DNA from: Gnetum montanum
Taxonomy: Eukaryota; Streptophyta; Gnetopsida; Gnetales; Gnetaceae
Reading direction: 5' to 3'
DNA: 64,000 bases
Assembly: GCA_015680685.1 (NCBI GenBank)
Contig: MNCI01005255.1
Location: 1,099,471 to 1,163,470, forward strand
Position numbers and translations under genes: made by a program. The notes beneath the pieces are model-generated. The model searched no databases. It was given only the letters and a program-made list of their open reading frames with translations, and was not told the origin of the DNA. This document shows, one piece after another, positions 33,715 through 44,849 of the stretch (positions within the stretch are counted from its first letter, which is position 1; every line of letters starts with the position of its first letter).

Positions 33715-33732
33715 TGGCACCTTTGCCAAGGA
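33715..33732 (+). promoter_or_regulatory. Primer-binding site of A1 (tRNA-Asp type)
   Basis: TGGCACCTTTGCCAAGGA lies one base after the 5' LTR and matches the Athila/Tat site TGGCGCCGTTGCCGGGGA at 14 of 18 positions. Together with A3 it supports tRNA-Asp priming. Confidence 0.8.
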
Positions 33733-33965
33733 CTTAGTTGTTTGTGTGCTACGTAGAACATAGGAAATCATTCATATCATTGGAACAGTAGAGCGAACCC
33801 TTAGGGTTAATCAAAGAAAGATAAGACAATGGTACATTGCACACCGAACAAGACAAAATGTCTTCTTCTTCACATAAGAGCACTTCACCACTTAGGACTA
33901 ACATAAGGGGTAGTCTGCAGCATAATACATGTAACCAAGATCTGCTAGTTCCTCAATAGTTTCAT

Positions 33966-35771
33966 GTGGTATATACTCATCCCGATGAATATGTACCCAA
34001 TTTCACCTTTATTCTCCATGAAGATGAACAATTGCGTTGGAGAGACTTGGAGGGTAACATAGTGTTGCCTCCAGACCAATTAGTCCCCAACATGCTCCTT
34101 CGTGCTCACATAGAATACGTTGCATATGATCATGACACAAGGGACTATCATCCCACAGAAGCGCAACATCAAAGGGACTTGCCACAGGAGAGATACCATA
34201 CATCCTTGAAGGGTAAATGACACCATAACGCTCTGCATGTTTTGAGTGAAATTGAGGATGGTGAACCTGCTCCAACAGGTTCCCCACAAAATGATGTTCT
34301 TCCTCCTAACACTGGTCAAGAGGTGATGTATCAAAACCTTCACTCCACTATTCACAACCCTAGTTCTGATACCCACAAACACGAAGTTTTCAAAGAAGGA
34401 ATACAAACACATGATAAGGATGGACGTTCTGATCGTGATCACGATCAAGGCCAAGACCACCAAAGAGAAGGTAGAAAAAACCATCATGGTAATGGTTCTC
34501 CTTCTTCATCACCTTCACCCTCTCCTTTAGTATCTAGACATAGTCATAGAGAAACCAATTGTGAGGATAAGGGAAAACAAAGTGAAAAACATCGACAAGA
34601 CAGTCGAGAATGAGGACGAGGACATTCTAAAGAATCAAGGCATAGAAGAAGGGAGAGGAGGGAACCGTGTAGACACCATAGATGCTATGAACGAGATAAT
34701 CATGAATAACCCCTACTTGCAACTAGAAGTATGCTAGATATAATAGAGGTCATAAGAGTTTCAACAAGGAACCAAAAGGATAGTAGGATCAAGAAGTTAG
34801 ACATGAAAAACATCCCACAATTTGAAGGGGGATACAACGCTGATCCTCAAAATCATTTACAAGCATTCCATGATGCATGTGCCTTGCAAAACATACAGAA
34901 CGAATGGCAAAAATTGAAGTTGTTTCCAAGGACACTAGTGAAAGAAGCTGAAAGCTGGTACTGGTCCTTAGAACCAAAATCCATTTGGAGGTGGAGTACA
35001 ATGTTAGAACTGTTCAATGATAAGTACCAAGCGTACTCTTGAGTGTCTAACCTGCGAAAGAAAATCCAAAGATGGAAGCAAGGAAATCATGAACCCTTGG
35101 ATGCTACCATGGGCTACTATTACGCACTGTTACATCACTGCCTTGGCCATGGTTATTCGCAACAGGATCAACTACACCATCTCGTGGATGGACTTAGGCA
35201 TGAAACAAGAAGAACCCTTGGGATGTACACCCAAGGAAGGTTATTAAAACTTAGGTCTCATCAAAGTCATAGATTGCTAGAGTAAGTAGCCAAAGAAGAA
35301 GGTGAACTACAAAAGAGAGAAAGTGTGAAAGAATTCAACTGAGATCCTTCCCTCCAAAAAAGGGAAGTGAGATTTTGTGATGAGGAAGAAGAGTCACCAC
35401 TCGAAGAGATGGTGAATAGGAAAAATTTGCCTCTCCAGAAGTTAACAATAGAAGTATTGGCAAAGGTAGACCAAATGTGGGACTCCCTGGATAGTAGGTT
35501 TGAAACTATTCTTAAAATTGTAGGGGAGTCTAGGGAGTGAGGTAGTGACCATGAAAAAAAGAAAAAGAGAGAAGTGGAAAATGCACGTAACAAGGGTAAG
35601 GGAAAAATGGCCATCACAGAAGAGGTTGTGGATTCATACATGGACAATGATGGTGGATGTGAGATATGCCAATATGACCATCCTAAGGGATGTTGCCCAA
35701 TGATCTCACATCTACAAGAGTTTAGGGTGTATGCACTAAACCCACGACTAAAAAAACTACAAGCACCCTGA
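33966..35771 (+). pseudogene. gag: Gag pseudogene of A1
   Basis: Structural protein that assembles particles around element RNA. Frame 33966 runs through: an N-terminal segment (MVYTHPDEYVPNFTF, to 34220); an Asp/His/Arg/Ser-rich stretch with SPSSSPSPSPL (34242-34613); the capsid-type gag domain (34731-35285, FPRTLVKEAESWYWSLEP and LDATMGYYYALLHHCLGHG); a helical region with SPLEEMVNRKNLP; a basic stretch (KKKKREVENARNKGKGK); and the zinc knuckle CEICQYDHPKGCC at about 35660-35695. In-frame stops occur near 34220, 34613, 34707, 35042, 35285, 35342 and 35541. Several are explained by C-to-T change when compared with A3 (for example Arg or Gln codons). No net frameshift is present. Promoted from the LTR. 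Confidence 0.88.
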
Positions 35772-36875
35772 TGGTTACCTTATCCCCTAGGTAATCCAAG
35801 GCAGTTCCACCAACCTTCAACATATTATCCAAGTGGAACTCCACCACAACCCATTGAGCAACATCAACAGTGGCAATACCCATAGTCATGGGGGATGCCA
35901 TCGCCAAGGCAATAATACCTTGACTAGGAACTTGATCCATATGGCTACTACGTGTAGCATCCAATCTCTCCACGTGACTCTGTTAGTCATGTTACCCCGC
36001 AACATCACTACCAAGCTCGTGAGTATTATAGAACTCTTTCTCCTAGGGAAGATAACCTACAAACATACCATCCTTCAAATCCATCCACAGCTCTCACACC
36101 AATAGTTCCATTACCACCTGCTCCAGCAATGTAAGGGAAACTCCCTACTCAACTATAGCAACGAAATGCCGCAAGGGCTATGAGTCCTCAACCCGCTATT
36201 GGTTCTAACAATCATATAAAGAAAAGACCTTTATTCAGAACCAGCAGTCCAACCAAGCCCTTACAACCACAAGTGGTTGAACCTCTGAATGCCTCCCCAT
36301 CAAACAAGGCTTCAGAGCTCCCTTCAAACCAAACACCAAGCTTAATGCATACGATTATGTTAACACATGTCGTAACTGACTGGATCAAGGTTGGCCACTT
36401 TCCTAGGAAATTATTTGATCCTGGAAGCCATCTAATCTATCTCCAAATTGCTAGGAATGAGCCATGCAGAGCTCTTCTGGACTCAGGTTCTAGAGTCAAC
36501 TTAATATCATAAGAAATGTACAAAGCCTAGAACCTACCTTCATTAAGGAAAAGAAATATTTTCCTAGAGCTGGCTGACCAGTCCATCACTGTTCCCTTGG
36601 AACTGGTGGAGGACATCGTCACCACTATGTGTGGGTGGTCGTACCCAGTTGATTTCCTAGTGATACAAGTGAATAACGGTAAAGGGGACTTCCAAATAAT
36701 AATGGGAAGGGCATGGCTAAGTACTATAGATGCACATCTAGGAATCCATGATCTTTCCCTGGAAATATCTAATGAGAACACTTTTGGAAAATCGATAAGA
36801 AGAAGGTTCCATGCATCGCATATGATGATACAGGGTGCAATTGCATGTAGAGATAATAGGTTGTGCAAAGTTTAG
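35772..36875 (+). pseudogene. Gag-protease linker and aspartic protease of A1
   Basis: Same frame as gag. A Tyr/Gln/Pro-rich linker (35772-36175) leads to KKRPLFRTSSPTKPLQPQ, then HVVTDWIKVGHFPRKL and ALLDSGSRVNLIS at about 36470-36510. LDSGS is the catalytic Asp loop of a retropepsin. The second half (36597-36875) holds VDFLVIQVNNGKGDFQIIMG and RAWLSTIDAHLGIHDLSLE, where LGRPWL-type sequence has become MGRAWL. The active-site Asp is intact, but stops at about 36512, 36530 and in the linker break the protein. The enzyme would release Gag and Pol products during particle maturation. Confidence 0.82.
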
Positions 36876-36925
36876 CATTGCCTGCATGCAATTGGTATGC
36901 ATAAGATATTAACATACAAAGGTGC

Positions 36926-37892
36926 TTGTGTGCAGCAGCCACACAACAAGAAGACACCCAGTGGCTAATAGCTAATCAAGAGAGCAACTCGCTATTGTGC
37001 ATGGAACTAACTGAGGGAATAACTTGTGCTTATATTGAAAGCATAGATGCACTAGAGCAAGTTCGCTGCCAACTTTCAAACCTTAACCTTGAAAACATCA
37101 ACCAGGGGAAGTTGGAAATTCCTAAGAAATTCAAACAAGAGCCCCTAGAATTGAAATCATTTACCATTGGTTTGGAATATATGACCCTTGGAAATGGAAA
37201 ACTAGTAATCATCAGTGCAAGAATTGCTTCCAAACGAAAAGGAAGATTCCTGGAAATAATAAACAAGTGGTCAAAAGCCTTTGCCTGGTCATATCCCAAA
37301 TTAACTGGAATAGATCCTAGGATATTCCAGCATAGGATTTACACTGATCCCTCCATGAAACCTTGAAAACAACTGCAGAGGTGATTGAACCCAAAATTGA
37401 AGCAAGTAGTAAAAGAAGAAATAGAACAACTTCTTAAGGCTGGGATCATATATCGCATTGCTAATAGCGAATGGGTTGGCCCTCTAGTGATCGTGCCTAA
37501 AAAGGGAGGCAAATGGAGGGTGTGCATAGATTTTAGGCTGCTGAACATGGCAACATTTAAGGATCACTTTCCATTGCCATTTGTTGTACAAGTCTTAGAT
37601 ACCATAGCGGGGCATCACTATTACAATATTCTAGATGGCTACATACAACCAAATATGGATAGCCCCAGAAGTCCAAGCCAAGACAACGTTCATGAGTCCT
37701 TGGGGAACATTTGCGTATAAACAAATGTCATTTGGCTTGTGTAATGCTCCTACCATGTTTCAAATTGTAGTTCTAAGCATATTCCAAAAGCAAATAGGGA
37801 ACAGAGTGGAAGTCTTTATGGATGACTTCTCCACCTATGGAACAAGTTTTGATCAACTTGTTAGGTTACAAAGTGTTCATCTAGACAGATAA
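36926..37892 (+). pseudogene. Reverse transcriptase of A1, palm retained, deleted after FMDD
   Basis: Copies element RNA into DNA. The pre-RT region (36926-37366) ends FAWSYPKLTGIDPRIFQHRI, typical for Ty3/gypsy. Then come LKQVVKEEIEQLLKAGIIY, WVGPLVIVPKKGGKWRVCID, FRLLNMATFKDHFPLPF (37400-37590), and after a frame change near 37635 AKTTFMSPWGTFAYKQMSFG, LCNAPTMFQ and FMDDFSTYG with the catalytic Asp pair (about 37815-37845). Directly after DQLV (about 37862) the sequence jumps to the end of RNase H, so the RT thumb and connection and most of RNase H are deleted. Two frames and several stops (for example 37366, 37718) make it inactive. Confidence 0.88.
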
Positions 37893-39417
37893 TAGTGCAA
37901 TCCATTTCCTCATGAACAAGTCAACGGTTAGCCCTCGTATTATGTGATGGCTGGTAATCCTACAGGAGTTCGATCTAATGATGATTGATCGAAAAGGCAC
38001 CGAGAATGTAGTTGCAGATCAGTTATCTCAGTTGCTCTGGGACAGCAAAGAGGATGAATATGTAATGTCTAATAATTTTCTTGATGAAGCCCTATTTGCC
38101 AGTGTAGTGAATAACCAACCCACAGAAAAAAACTAGTATAGTAGCATTCTCACCTATCTCCTTACTCAATAAACACCATAGGAGCTAGACTTTAGGAAGA
38201 AACAACAGTTTCTTCATAGAGCCAAGTACTTCATGGAGATCAATCGACAACTTTACAAAGTGTGTCCTGATGGCTTGGTTTGATGGTGCGTGCCCAAGGT
38301 AGACCAACTGAGTGTTCTCCAAGATGCTCATGAGGGCCCTTGTGGGGGCCACTATGTGCTGAGATGAATGACTATTAAGATCTTGCTTGCAAGATATTAC
38401 TGGCCAACATTATTTCAGGATGCCCATCAATTTTTTTGATCTTGTGAGCGCTGTCAAGGTGATGGGGGAATGACTACTAGAATGCAAGGTCCGCAATAAT
38501 GGATTCAACCTTTAGAACCCTTCGACATTTGGGGAATAGATTTTATGGGGCCCATTACACCAATGTCCAATGGAAAAGCTTACATCGTAGTTGCCAAGGC
38601 TATCTAATGAAATGGGCTAAAGGAGCTGTTGTTACAAATTGCACATCATCTACAACTGCACGATTTGTGCAAAAACAAATCGTAAATAGGTTTGGTGTGC
38701 CATGTGCATTTATTTTGGATAATGGAAAAAAATTCATAGATGAAACTTTTCAGAAGTTAATGCAATGCTTAGGGGTTTAACATAAATTAACTATACCTTA
38801 TCACCGCCAAGCTAACGGACAAGCTGAGGTCACCAATAGGGAGATCACTAAAATATTAACTAGAATAATTAGAAAGTATAGGCGAGATTGGAGCACTAAA
38901 TTGAATGATGCTCTTTGGGCATATCGCTTCAGCTGGAAACTCCCTATAGGCTACTCTCCCTATGAGTTAGTGTACGGAAAGCTTCCAATGCTTTCAATTC
39001 AAATCAAGCTTTGAACACTATCAATGGCTTCTGACCTCCACCTCGATCTTGATCTAGCACAAAAGTAAAGGTTGGCAACTTTAAACATGCTAGAAAAAAA
39101 TCAATTAGTTTCCCTATCATCAAATGAGTTGTACAAGGCATATAACAAGCAACGTCATGACTTGAAGATTCGAAAGATTAAGTATCAACCAGGAGATAAG
39201 GTTCTCTACTGGAATCCCACACATGTGCTACAATGCACAAAATTTCAAACACTATGGGAAGGACCTTACATTATTCATACAACCTTTTCTTCAGGGGCCA
39301 TGACCATATAAAAACTTAAGAGCCCTGATAAGAGATTTTTAGTCAATGTGCAACAGACCAAACCCTTCCATGAATGTAGAATGGTCAGTGTACATAACAC
39401 CTTTGAGAAGGGATGAC
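37865..39417 (+). pseudogene. RNase H remnant and integrase of A1
   Basis: Starts with the RNase H end TDNSAIHFLMNKSTVS and ENVVADQLSQL (about 37890-38030). Integrase follows: the zinc-binding HHCC region is partly kept (ARYYWPTLFQDAHQFF then CERCQG, about 38390-38460). The catalytic core has the first Asp in DIWGIDFMGP (about 38535), the second in FILDNGKKF (about 38725), and the Glu in NGQAEVTNREI (about 38815-38845). A GPY-type C-terminal part reads KYQPGDKVLYWNPTHV and LWEGPYIIHTTFSSGAMTI (39180-39310), with an ending near 39417. About ten stops interrupt it, mostly in the frame of 38499. The enzyme would join element DNA to the chromosome. Confidence 0.85.
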
Positions 39418-41387
39418 CCTGCTCACTCTTTTAGATGTCCTCCTTCTAACTCAGTCATGGGGGAGATGGCCATCTATACTAACTATTTGAGGCCTTCAGT
39501 TCCTTTTTAAGTTTTTATTTTACAAATTTCTTTAACTTTTCTTGTTTTTGTTTTGCAACATCATTGACACTTTTTCATTTCTTTGAGTGATTGTTTGTTT
39601 TGTTTGTTTTTATTTTTGTTTTCGTTCTTGTTTTATCTTTGTTTGTTATTTTTGTTTTGTTAGATTCATCACCTAATAAATGCGCCTGATGGTGGTATGA
39701 ACTGTATTCTATTGATTGCTAATGTTTGGTTTTTACCTTTGAGTTATAATGTTGATACTAAGGTATGGTTCTTTTGATATAACAGGAAATGAGTCCATGT
39801 CATCCATGTATCCATGAACTTCTAGGTCTCTCTTGGCTTAGAACTATACAGTCCCTTTCTTCAATAATAAAACTATTAAAAAATTGGTGACTGGGCATTT
39901 CTCAAACTAAGGAAGGACTCAAGGATTAAAAAGGGTGTGAATTCAAGGGGATTTGATGCATTTGTGCTGGCTATTCTCTTGGGTGCTTGGATGTTTTCTT
40001 CTTGAGTATTTCTTACAATGTTGCTCCATTATTGGGAAGTTGAGCCAATAAAAATAAGTCTTTACATGGTGTGGTTCTCATGCAAAAAAAAAAAAAAAAA
40101 ACAGTGAGAATTCAAAGCACACCCTTAGACAAAATAATTATTTGGGCTACAAGAACTGGTTATGGAACTAAACAAACACGTTTCCTCTAACTAAGGCCCT
40201 CTCTCACTTCCTACTTTTTCCTTTCTCGTTTTCTTGGAATGGTGGTGAATCTTTGGCGGAAGCATTCTTGTTACTTCAAGTGGATGGATTGGCCAAGTGT
40301 ATTAATGCAAAGTCATTGGATGTCGATTGTTTGAGGCTGGATTTTGAATGAGATCTACTCAGTCACATTAACCATACATACACAAGGGGCTGTACACCAC
40401 CTTGTTCTTGGGACTCCATTCCATTCTCTTCTCCTCATCATTCTTTCTTCATTTTCCACCTCATTTCTGGTTGTATTAGTAGTCTATATTTTGGTTGATG
40501 CATTGTTTTCTTTTCAGTGAATTCTTGTGGTTAATACTTTAACTCTTGCTTCCAAATGACATTTCCAGAGCCTATGAACTCTTGAATGTGGGATTGTTAG
40601 GGCATCAAGGGCATGCGCCTGCTTTTGGGAGGACCCATTGGCATTCCTATTTGGTGCATCAATTTACTTCTTTTCCTTAAACATTTCTGCAATCTTCATT
40701 TGTTTTGTTCATTTCCATCTCTAACATCCATTTTATTGGCATTGCCATTGTTTCTTTTTCTCCATATTTCTTATTCCTTATCTTTTTCCATTCTATTACT
40801 ACCAGAGGATCGTTGTTAGTCATGGGGGCCCTCATCCAATTTTTTCAATTTTCCCAACCCCTGTACCTTAGGTAGTCACCAGTGTTATATTTCTAGAATC
40901 CATATTAGCCATATCACAACTCAGCCAATGGACCTTACACCGAGGCAAGGTATCAACTATATTGTGATTTACTTATCCTTGCTCATATGTGATTGTGTTG
41001 TGTGTGCAAATGGAAATTATACAGCAATGGACTAGACCTGGAGAAAACACATAGGATGAATTGGTGCTAGAATAGTTATGCAAGGAACAAGACTGATGGT
41101 GCGATTATAGATGGATAATGGAAGGCACAATCTTGGCATTAGTAGCAACACGTCTTCTTCTATTCTCTCTCTCTCTTCTCTCTCAGCTGCCAAACAAGGC
41201 TAGATGTCAATTATGTATAGTGTTCATTCTTGTAGTTATGAACACTAATATTTTCATGTATTGTAATGATTGATCCGTTCACATGTCATCCCATTCACCA
41301 TTAGTTTTCATTCAAGTCAATAATCCCATACCTTCCCAATATTTTGTAAGGAACTGAAGGATGAGTTTTCATTCAGTCATGGCAATA
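39418..41387 (+). other. Post-pol noncoding region of A1
   Basis: Begins near gtcatgggggagatggcc (39456), a polypurine-like motif also present after pol in A2 and A4, then T-rich sequence. A second gtcatgggggccc occurs at about 40819. An A19 run is at 40084-40103 and a ct-rich microsatellite at about 41160-41185. The true polypurine tract next to the LTR is decayed (gtcatggcaata, 41376-41387). The 68-codon frame at 40613 does not look coding. Confidence 0.6.
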
Positions 41388-42181
41388 TGATGAGCCGCGA
41401 TATTGCGTACGTGATATTGCATTCACCACGCGATATCGCATCCTACCTCATCTTCTATAAATAAGAGGTGGCACCCTTTGTTCAAGGGAGTTAGACGTAG
41501 ACCCTTAGCTAGATTCTTGTAGTTTTGTTATTCTAGAGTTAAAATTATTTCTGTGTGCTTGCAGTAGCAGTCATAGAGTGAATGGATCTTTATTCGAGCA
41601 ATTTGTACCTGAGCACAATTTTGTGTACAATAATAAAGATGAACTTTATGATAAACCTTACAGGACACAGATTAAGCTAATTAGTACTTAATTATTATTT
41701 AATGCTTTCCTATTTAATTAATATATTTCTCAACCTTCAACCCCCTTAGTTAAAATACACTCAGTACGATCACTTTGAGCATGCGTGTAGCACTTGGTAA
41801 CCTAGTGATGATTAGCGTTTGGTAATCCCAGCAACGTTGCACTAGTTCAGGATGTGTACAGAAAGTGGGAACAGATACTAGTGTTAGGAACATTTAGAAA
41901 TTAGTTAATGAATAGTTAATGTAAGTTAGTCACTTAGTTCTCTCTCCCTTTCCTTTATTAGAAGAAGACATAAAAAGACAAAAAGCTATAAAAATCATAT
42001 ACCTCAAGCTTACTTAACCATACAACCACGACAATACAAGTAAGTTTGGGAAGACAACGATTGATTAAGCCTGAGTGTTCCATTAAGGCACGTAAGCACT
42101 TAGTCCTTGGAGTTCAACCGGATCGTGCGTGAAACGCTCGTATTCTTATGGTTGAGTGTAGGGGTACCTCACCACTCATCA
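41388..42181 (+). repeat. 3' LTR of A1
   Basis: Starts TGATGAGCCGCGATATTGCG, ends CTCATCA, TATA box 41456-41463, followed by the ATTGA duplication. It pairs with 32921-33713. In the first 60 aligned bases I count about 16 differences, all transitions. Confidence 0.93.
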
Positions 42182-42186
42182 ATTGA
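42182..42186. repeat. Target-site duplication of A1, right
   Basis: ATTGA, identical to 32916-32920. Confidence 0.85.
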
Positions 42187-42244
42187 TAATAAAGATTCTT
42201 GACATAAGAGCAATAACTAGTGATAAGGTAAAGATCTTCCATAA

Positions 42245-42300
42245 GTGGTAAGATTATTACGTTAAAAGCTACAGATTCTGGGTTTGATTCTAGTGACCAA
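42245..42300 (+). other. Possible tRNA-derived SINE head
   Basis: gtggtaagattatta resembles a pol III A box and gggtttgattctagt a B box (GGTTCGATTCC) about 35 bases later, the spacing seen in tRNA-derived SINEs. No poly-A end or target duplication was identified, so this remains tentative. Confidence 0.25.
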
Positions 42301-43166
42301 TGCTAAGTTACAAAGTTCTAATTATAATATATATCTTAGGGTATACCTATATTACTATTATTTCAAAATTTTGACAAAACCACTAGAAATTCCTAAAATT
42401 GAAAAATATTTTATTCCATATTTTTTTGGATGATGTTTACTGTGTGTCAAGCTTGTGACAAACTCTGAATTTTTTTTTTACTTATTATTGATACCTTTGT
42501 TTTTGAGATCCAACACCGCTTACCCTCTTAGGAGACATATAGACTTGTTTTTCTAAACAAAGTAAATTGGATCTCTAAGTGAAGTACTGCATGTTTTACA
42601 AGATATGACATCTAGTAAACAAAAGTTCATTTTGAAAATATGTGTTTTAAGTTAGGTCATCCAATCAAAACTAATATCTAAACTAAGGAGAGTTGATCTA
42701 GATGAAAGTCAAAGACATGTGAGAAAGAAATAACTCATTAATGTGTGTGTGTATGCGCGTGCGTGCATATATATATATATATATATGGCCCAAAATGCAA
42801 TTGTAAGAGCTCAATCTACATGGAAAAAGTTTTCTTTATCAAATTAAAAATAGGAAGAAGACGTTCCATGAATTTCTTGGGTTTTCAAAGAACTCAAATT
42901 TTCTAAAGGAAAATGCACTCATGTGTTTTAGAGCCATCTAGATTAAGGTTATTTAGATGGAAGAATAAAATACATTTTTGAGTGCTCATCCTTTTACCTA
43001 TGTAGTAGCCAAATTTTAAGATAGAAAAAGTGATGGTGAAGCTTTTTTTTTTTAAAGACAAAAAGCATTGTCTTTTACATGCACATGTCTTTTATCTACT
43101 AAAATAAAAAGAAATGGAGCTTTATTTTGCTTCAACATTTTTATTGCTAAGAAAAAACACAAAAAG

Positions 43167-43365
43167 CTAGATTATTTAAGGAGTACAAAGCTTGTTTTTG
43201 TTTTGTGGCCAATAACAAGAGAATACTACATGGAAAGGTAGAAGAAGCAAAGTATTTAAAAAAAGACTAGATTATTCAAGGAGTACAAAGCTTATTTTTA
43301 TTTGAAATCTAGTAATAAGAAAAATACTATATGAAAAAGTTAGAGAAGAAAAGTATTAAAAATAC
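43167..43365 (+). repeat. Two-copy tandem duplication of about 100 bp
   Basis: ctagattattcaaggagtac followed by aaagcttatttttatttg and aaaatactatatgaaaaag occurs at 43267-43365 and, with substitutions, at 43167-43265. Confidence 0.8.
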
Positions 43366-43937
43366 AAAGTAATGAGACTGACCAACATTGAGGATGAGGC
43401 CACAAAGAAGATTAGTAGATGCTATGAGGTATGGTAGTTTAATGTGTAGGAAATTTATGAGTTATAATGGAGCTAAGATGAATAGTTACAATATAAAAAA
43501 TGTTTATGAAGAAGAGTAAGGTATGCTTACCAATAAGACAGGTATTACTAAAAAGGATATTGCATGCAAATGAAAAATCTTTCAAGTGCCCCAAAGGAAA
43601 AGAGGAATGAAAGGAAAATATGAAAAGTGCCTTCCTACCCATAGGTCATGGCCTTTGGGTAACATGAATGATACCAACCTCATAATATGGTATTGAAGAT
43701 TCAACAAACCTAGGTGGTATGGCTAAGGTTGGTGCCTAATAGTCAAAAATAGTGATACAACTTAAGCTCAAAGCTTATGAAAGAGCTTGAATTTCAAGGA
43801 TAATCTCATGATGAGATTAATAAAGGCCAAGGGTGCTAACTACAAGGTAAGGTATCGTAGTGCAATGCACAAGAGGATCAAGAGTTACGAAGGAGCCAAA
43901 ATGAGCATTTATGATGACGAAAAAAATAGAAAAAGTG

Positions 43938-44849
43938 TGATGAGTGGCGAGGTACCCCTACACTCAACCATATGAATACGAGCGTTCATGCATGATCTGG
44001 TCAAACTTCATAGATGGACTATTTGTGGTATCTAGATAGTTACTCGTTGATTGTAATTTGCTGTCTTCCCACCTAGACTAGTATTTGCTTTGTCATGTAT
44101 GGTTTAGTCCAGAGTGAGATGCATGATGTGATCCTAAACTAGTAATACTCATGGAGGCAATGGAAATAACTTTGTTTAAGCTAAGAGGGAAAGGGTGAAG
44201 AGAGTCTAAGCTAGCCTAAGTGTAATGAGCATCCGTCCCTTAATCATCTATACACATGTTGAACCTCGTGTACTACTATTGGGATTACCAAGCGCATGTC
44301 CTAGGTACGCTACTAGGATACCAAGTAGTCACACTCAAATGCTCGTGATTAATTCGTACTCATTCCATGTTTGAGAACAGGGATAGGAGAGGAAGGCAAA
44401 GAGATATTAAGTAAGAAAGTAATAAATAATAGTTAAAACTAAGTGAATGCTTCAATGATGAAGTAATCTCAATCTTTATTATTAGTCATGTGCGTGTCCA
44501 AGTACGTCACACTCAAATAAAGGTTCTATACAATTATAATCATCACACTATGTGCATGCACTAAGGAAAGGGTTGAGAGAAATTGAAACTGACAAAAAGA
44601 TCCTACTCTAACACAAGGTTTTCCTATGACTTTCCCATGTGCCCCATTGTGTATTTATAGGCTCACACAGGAACCACAATATCGCGTATCCGATATCGCT
44701 AGCCAAGCTACGATATTAGGTACCTGATATCAGGACTCATTAGACCTGATATGTTGTACCCAATATCAAGGGTCTGATAATAGGGGTCCAATAACAAGGG
44801 TCTAATAACAGGGGTTCGATATCAACACCTAGCAAACCATGATTCATCA
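43938..44849 (-). repeat. 3' LTR of A4
   Basis: On the plus strand it starts tgatgagtggcgaggtaccc (reverse of the family LTR end) and ends gattcatca. TATA box is the reverse of 44652-44659. The U3 (44670-44830) holds degraded palindromes, including a perfect cctgatatcagg at 44723-44734 and repeats of ataacaagggtctaataac. Next to it, tacccccacaagt is the reverse of a polypurine tract. Confidence 0.85.

Larger units (their letters stand above)
32921..42181 (+). mobile_element. Athila-like Ty3/gypsy retrotransposon, family A copy A1 (9.26 kb)
   Basis: Two LTRs of 793 and 794 bp in the same orientation, both starting TGATGAG and ending CTCATC(A/G), are bounded by a 5-bp ATTGA duplication. The order is LTR, tRNA-Asp-type primer site, gag, protease, RT, RNase H, integrase, long noncoding tail, LTR. 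The RT palm reads FGLCNAP followed by FMDDFSTYG, and integrase reads DIWGIDFMGP. These, with the tRNA-Asp-type primer site, are typical of the Athila lineage. All coding parts contain stops, and a segment between the RT palm and the end of RNase H is deleted. Most of gag-protease stays in one frame for 2.9 kb despite the stops. Confidence 0.93.
42187..43937. other. AT-rich intergenic between A1 and A4
   Basis: It contains a possible tRNA-derived SINE head (42245-42300), a dinucleotide tract (42740-42786, gt then at repeats) and a tandem duplication (43167-43365). A 62-codon frame at 43787-43975 is basic but runs into the A4 LTR and is probably not a gene. Confidence 0.45.

Noticed and set aside
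36926-39417. Endogenous pararetrovirus (caulimovirus type)
   Set aside because: Paired LTRs with a target duplication, a tRNA-Asp primer site and an integrase identify an LTR retrotransposon.
39418-41387. An envelope-like gene after pol, as in some Athila elements
   Set aside because: No frame with signal peptide, transmembrane segment or adequate length was found in the post-pol region of A1, A2 or A4.
44812-44830. gggttcgatatc as a tRNA B box
   Set aside because: It is part of the palindromic U3 array of A4 and no tRNA cloverleaf can be drawn around it.
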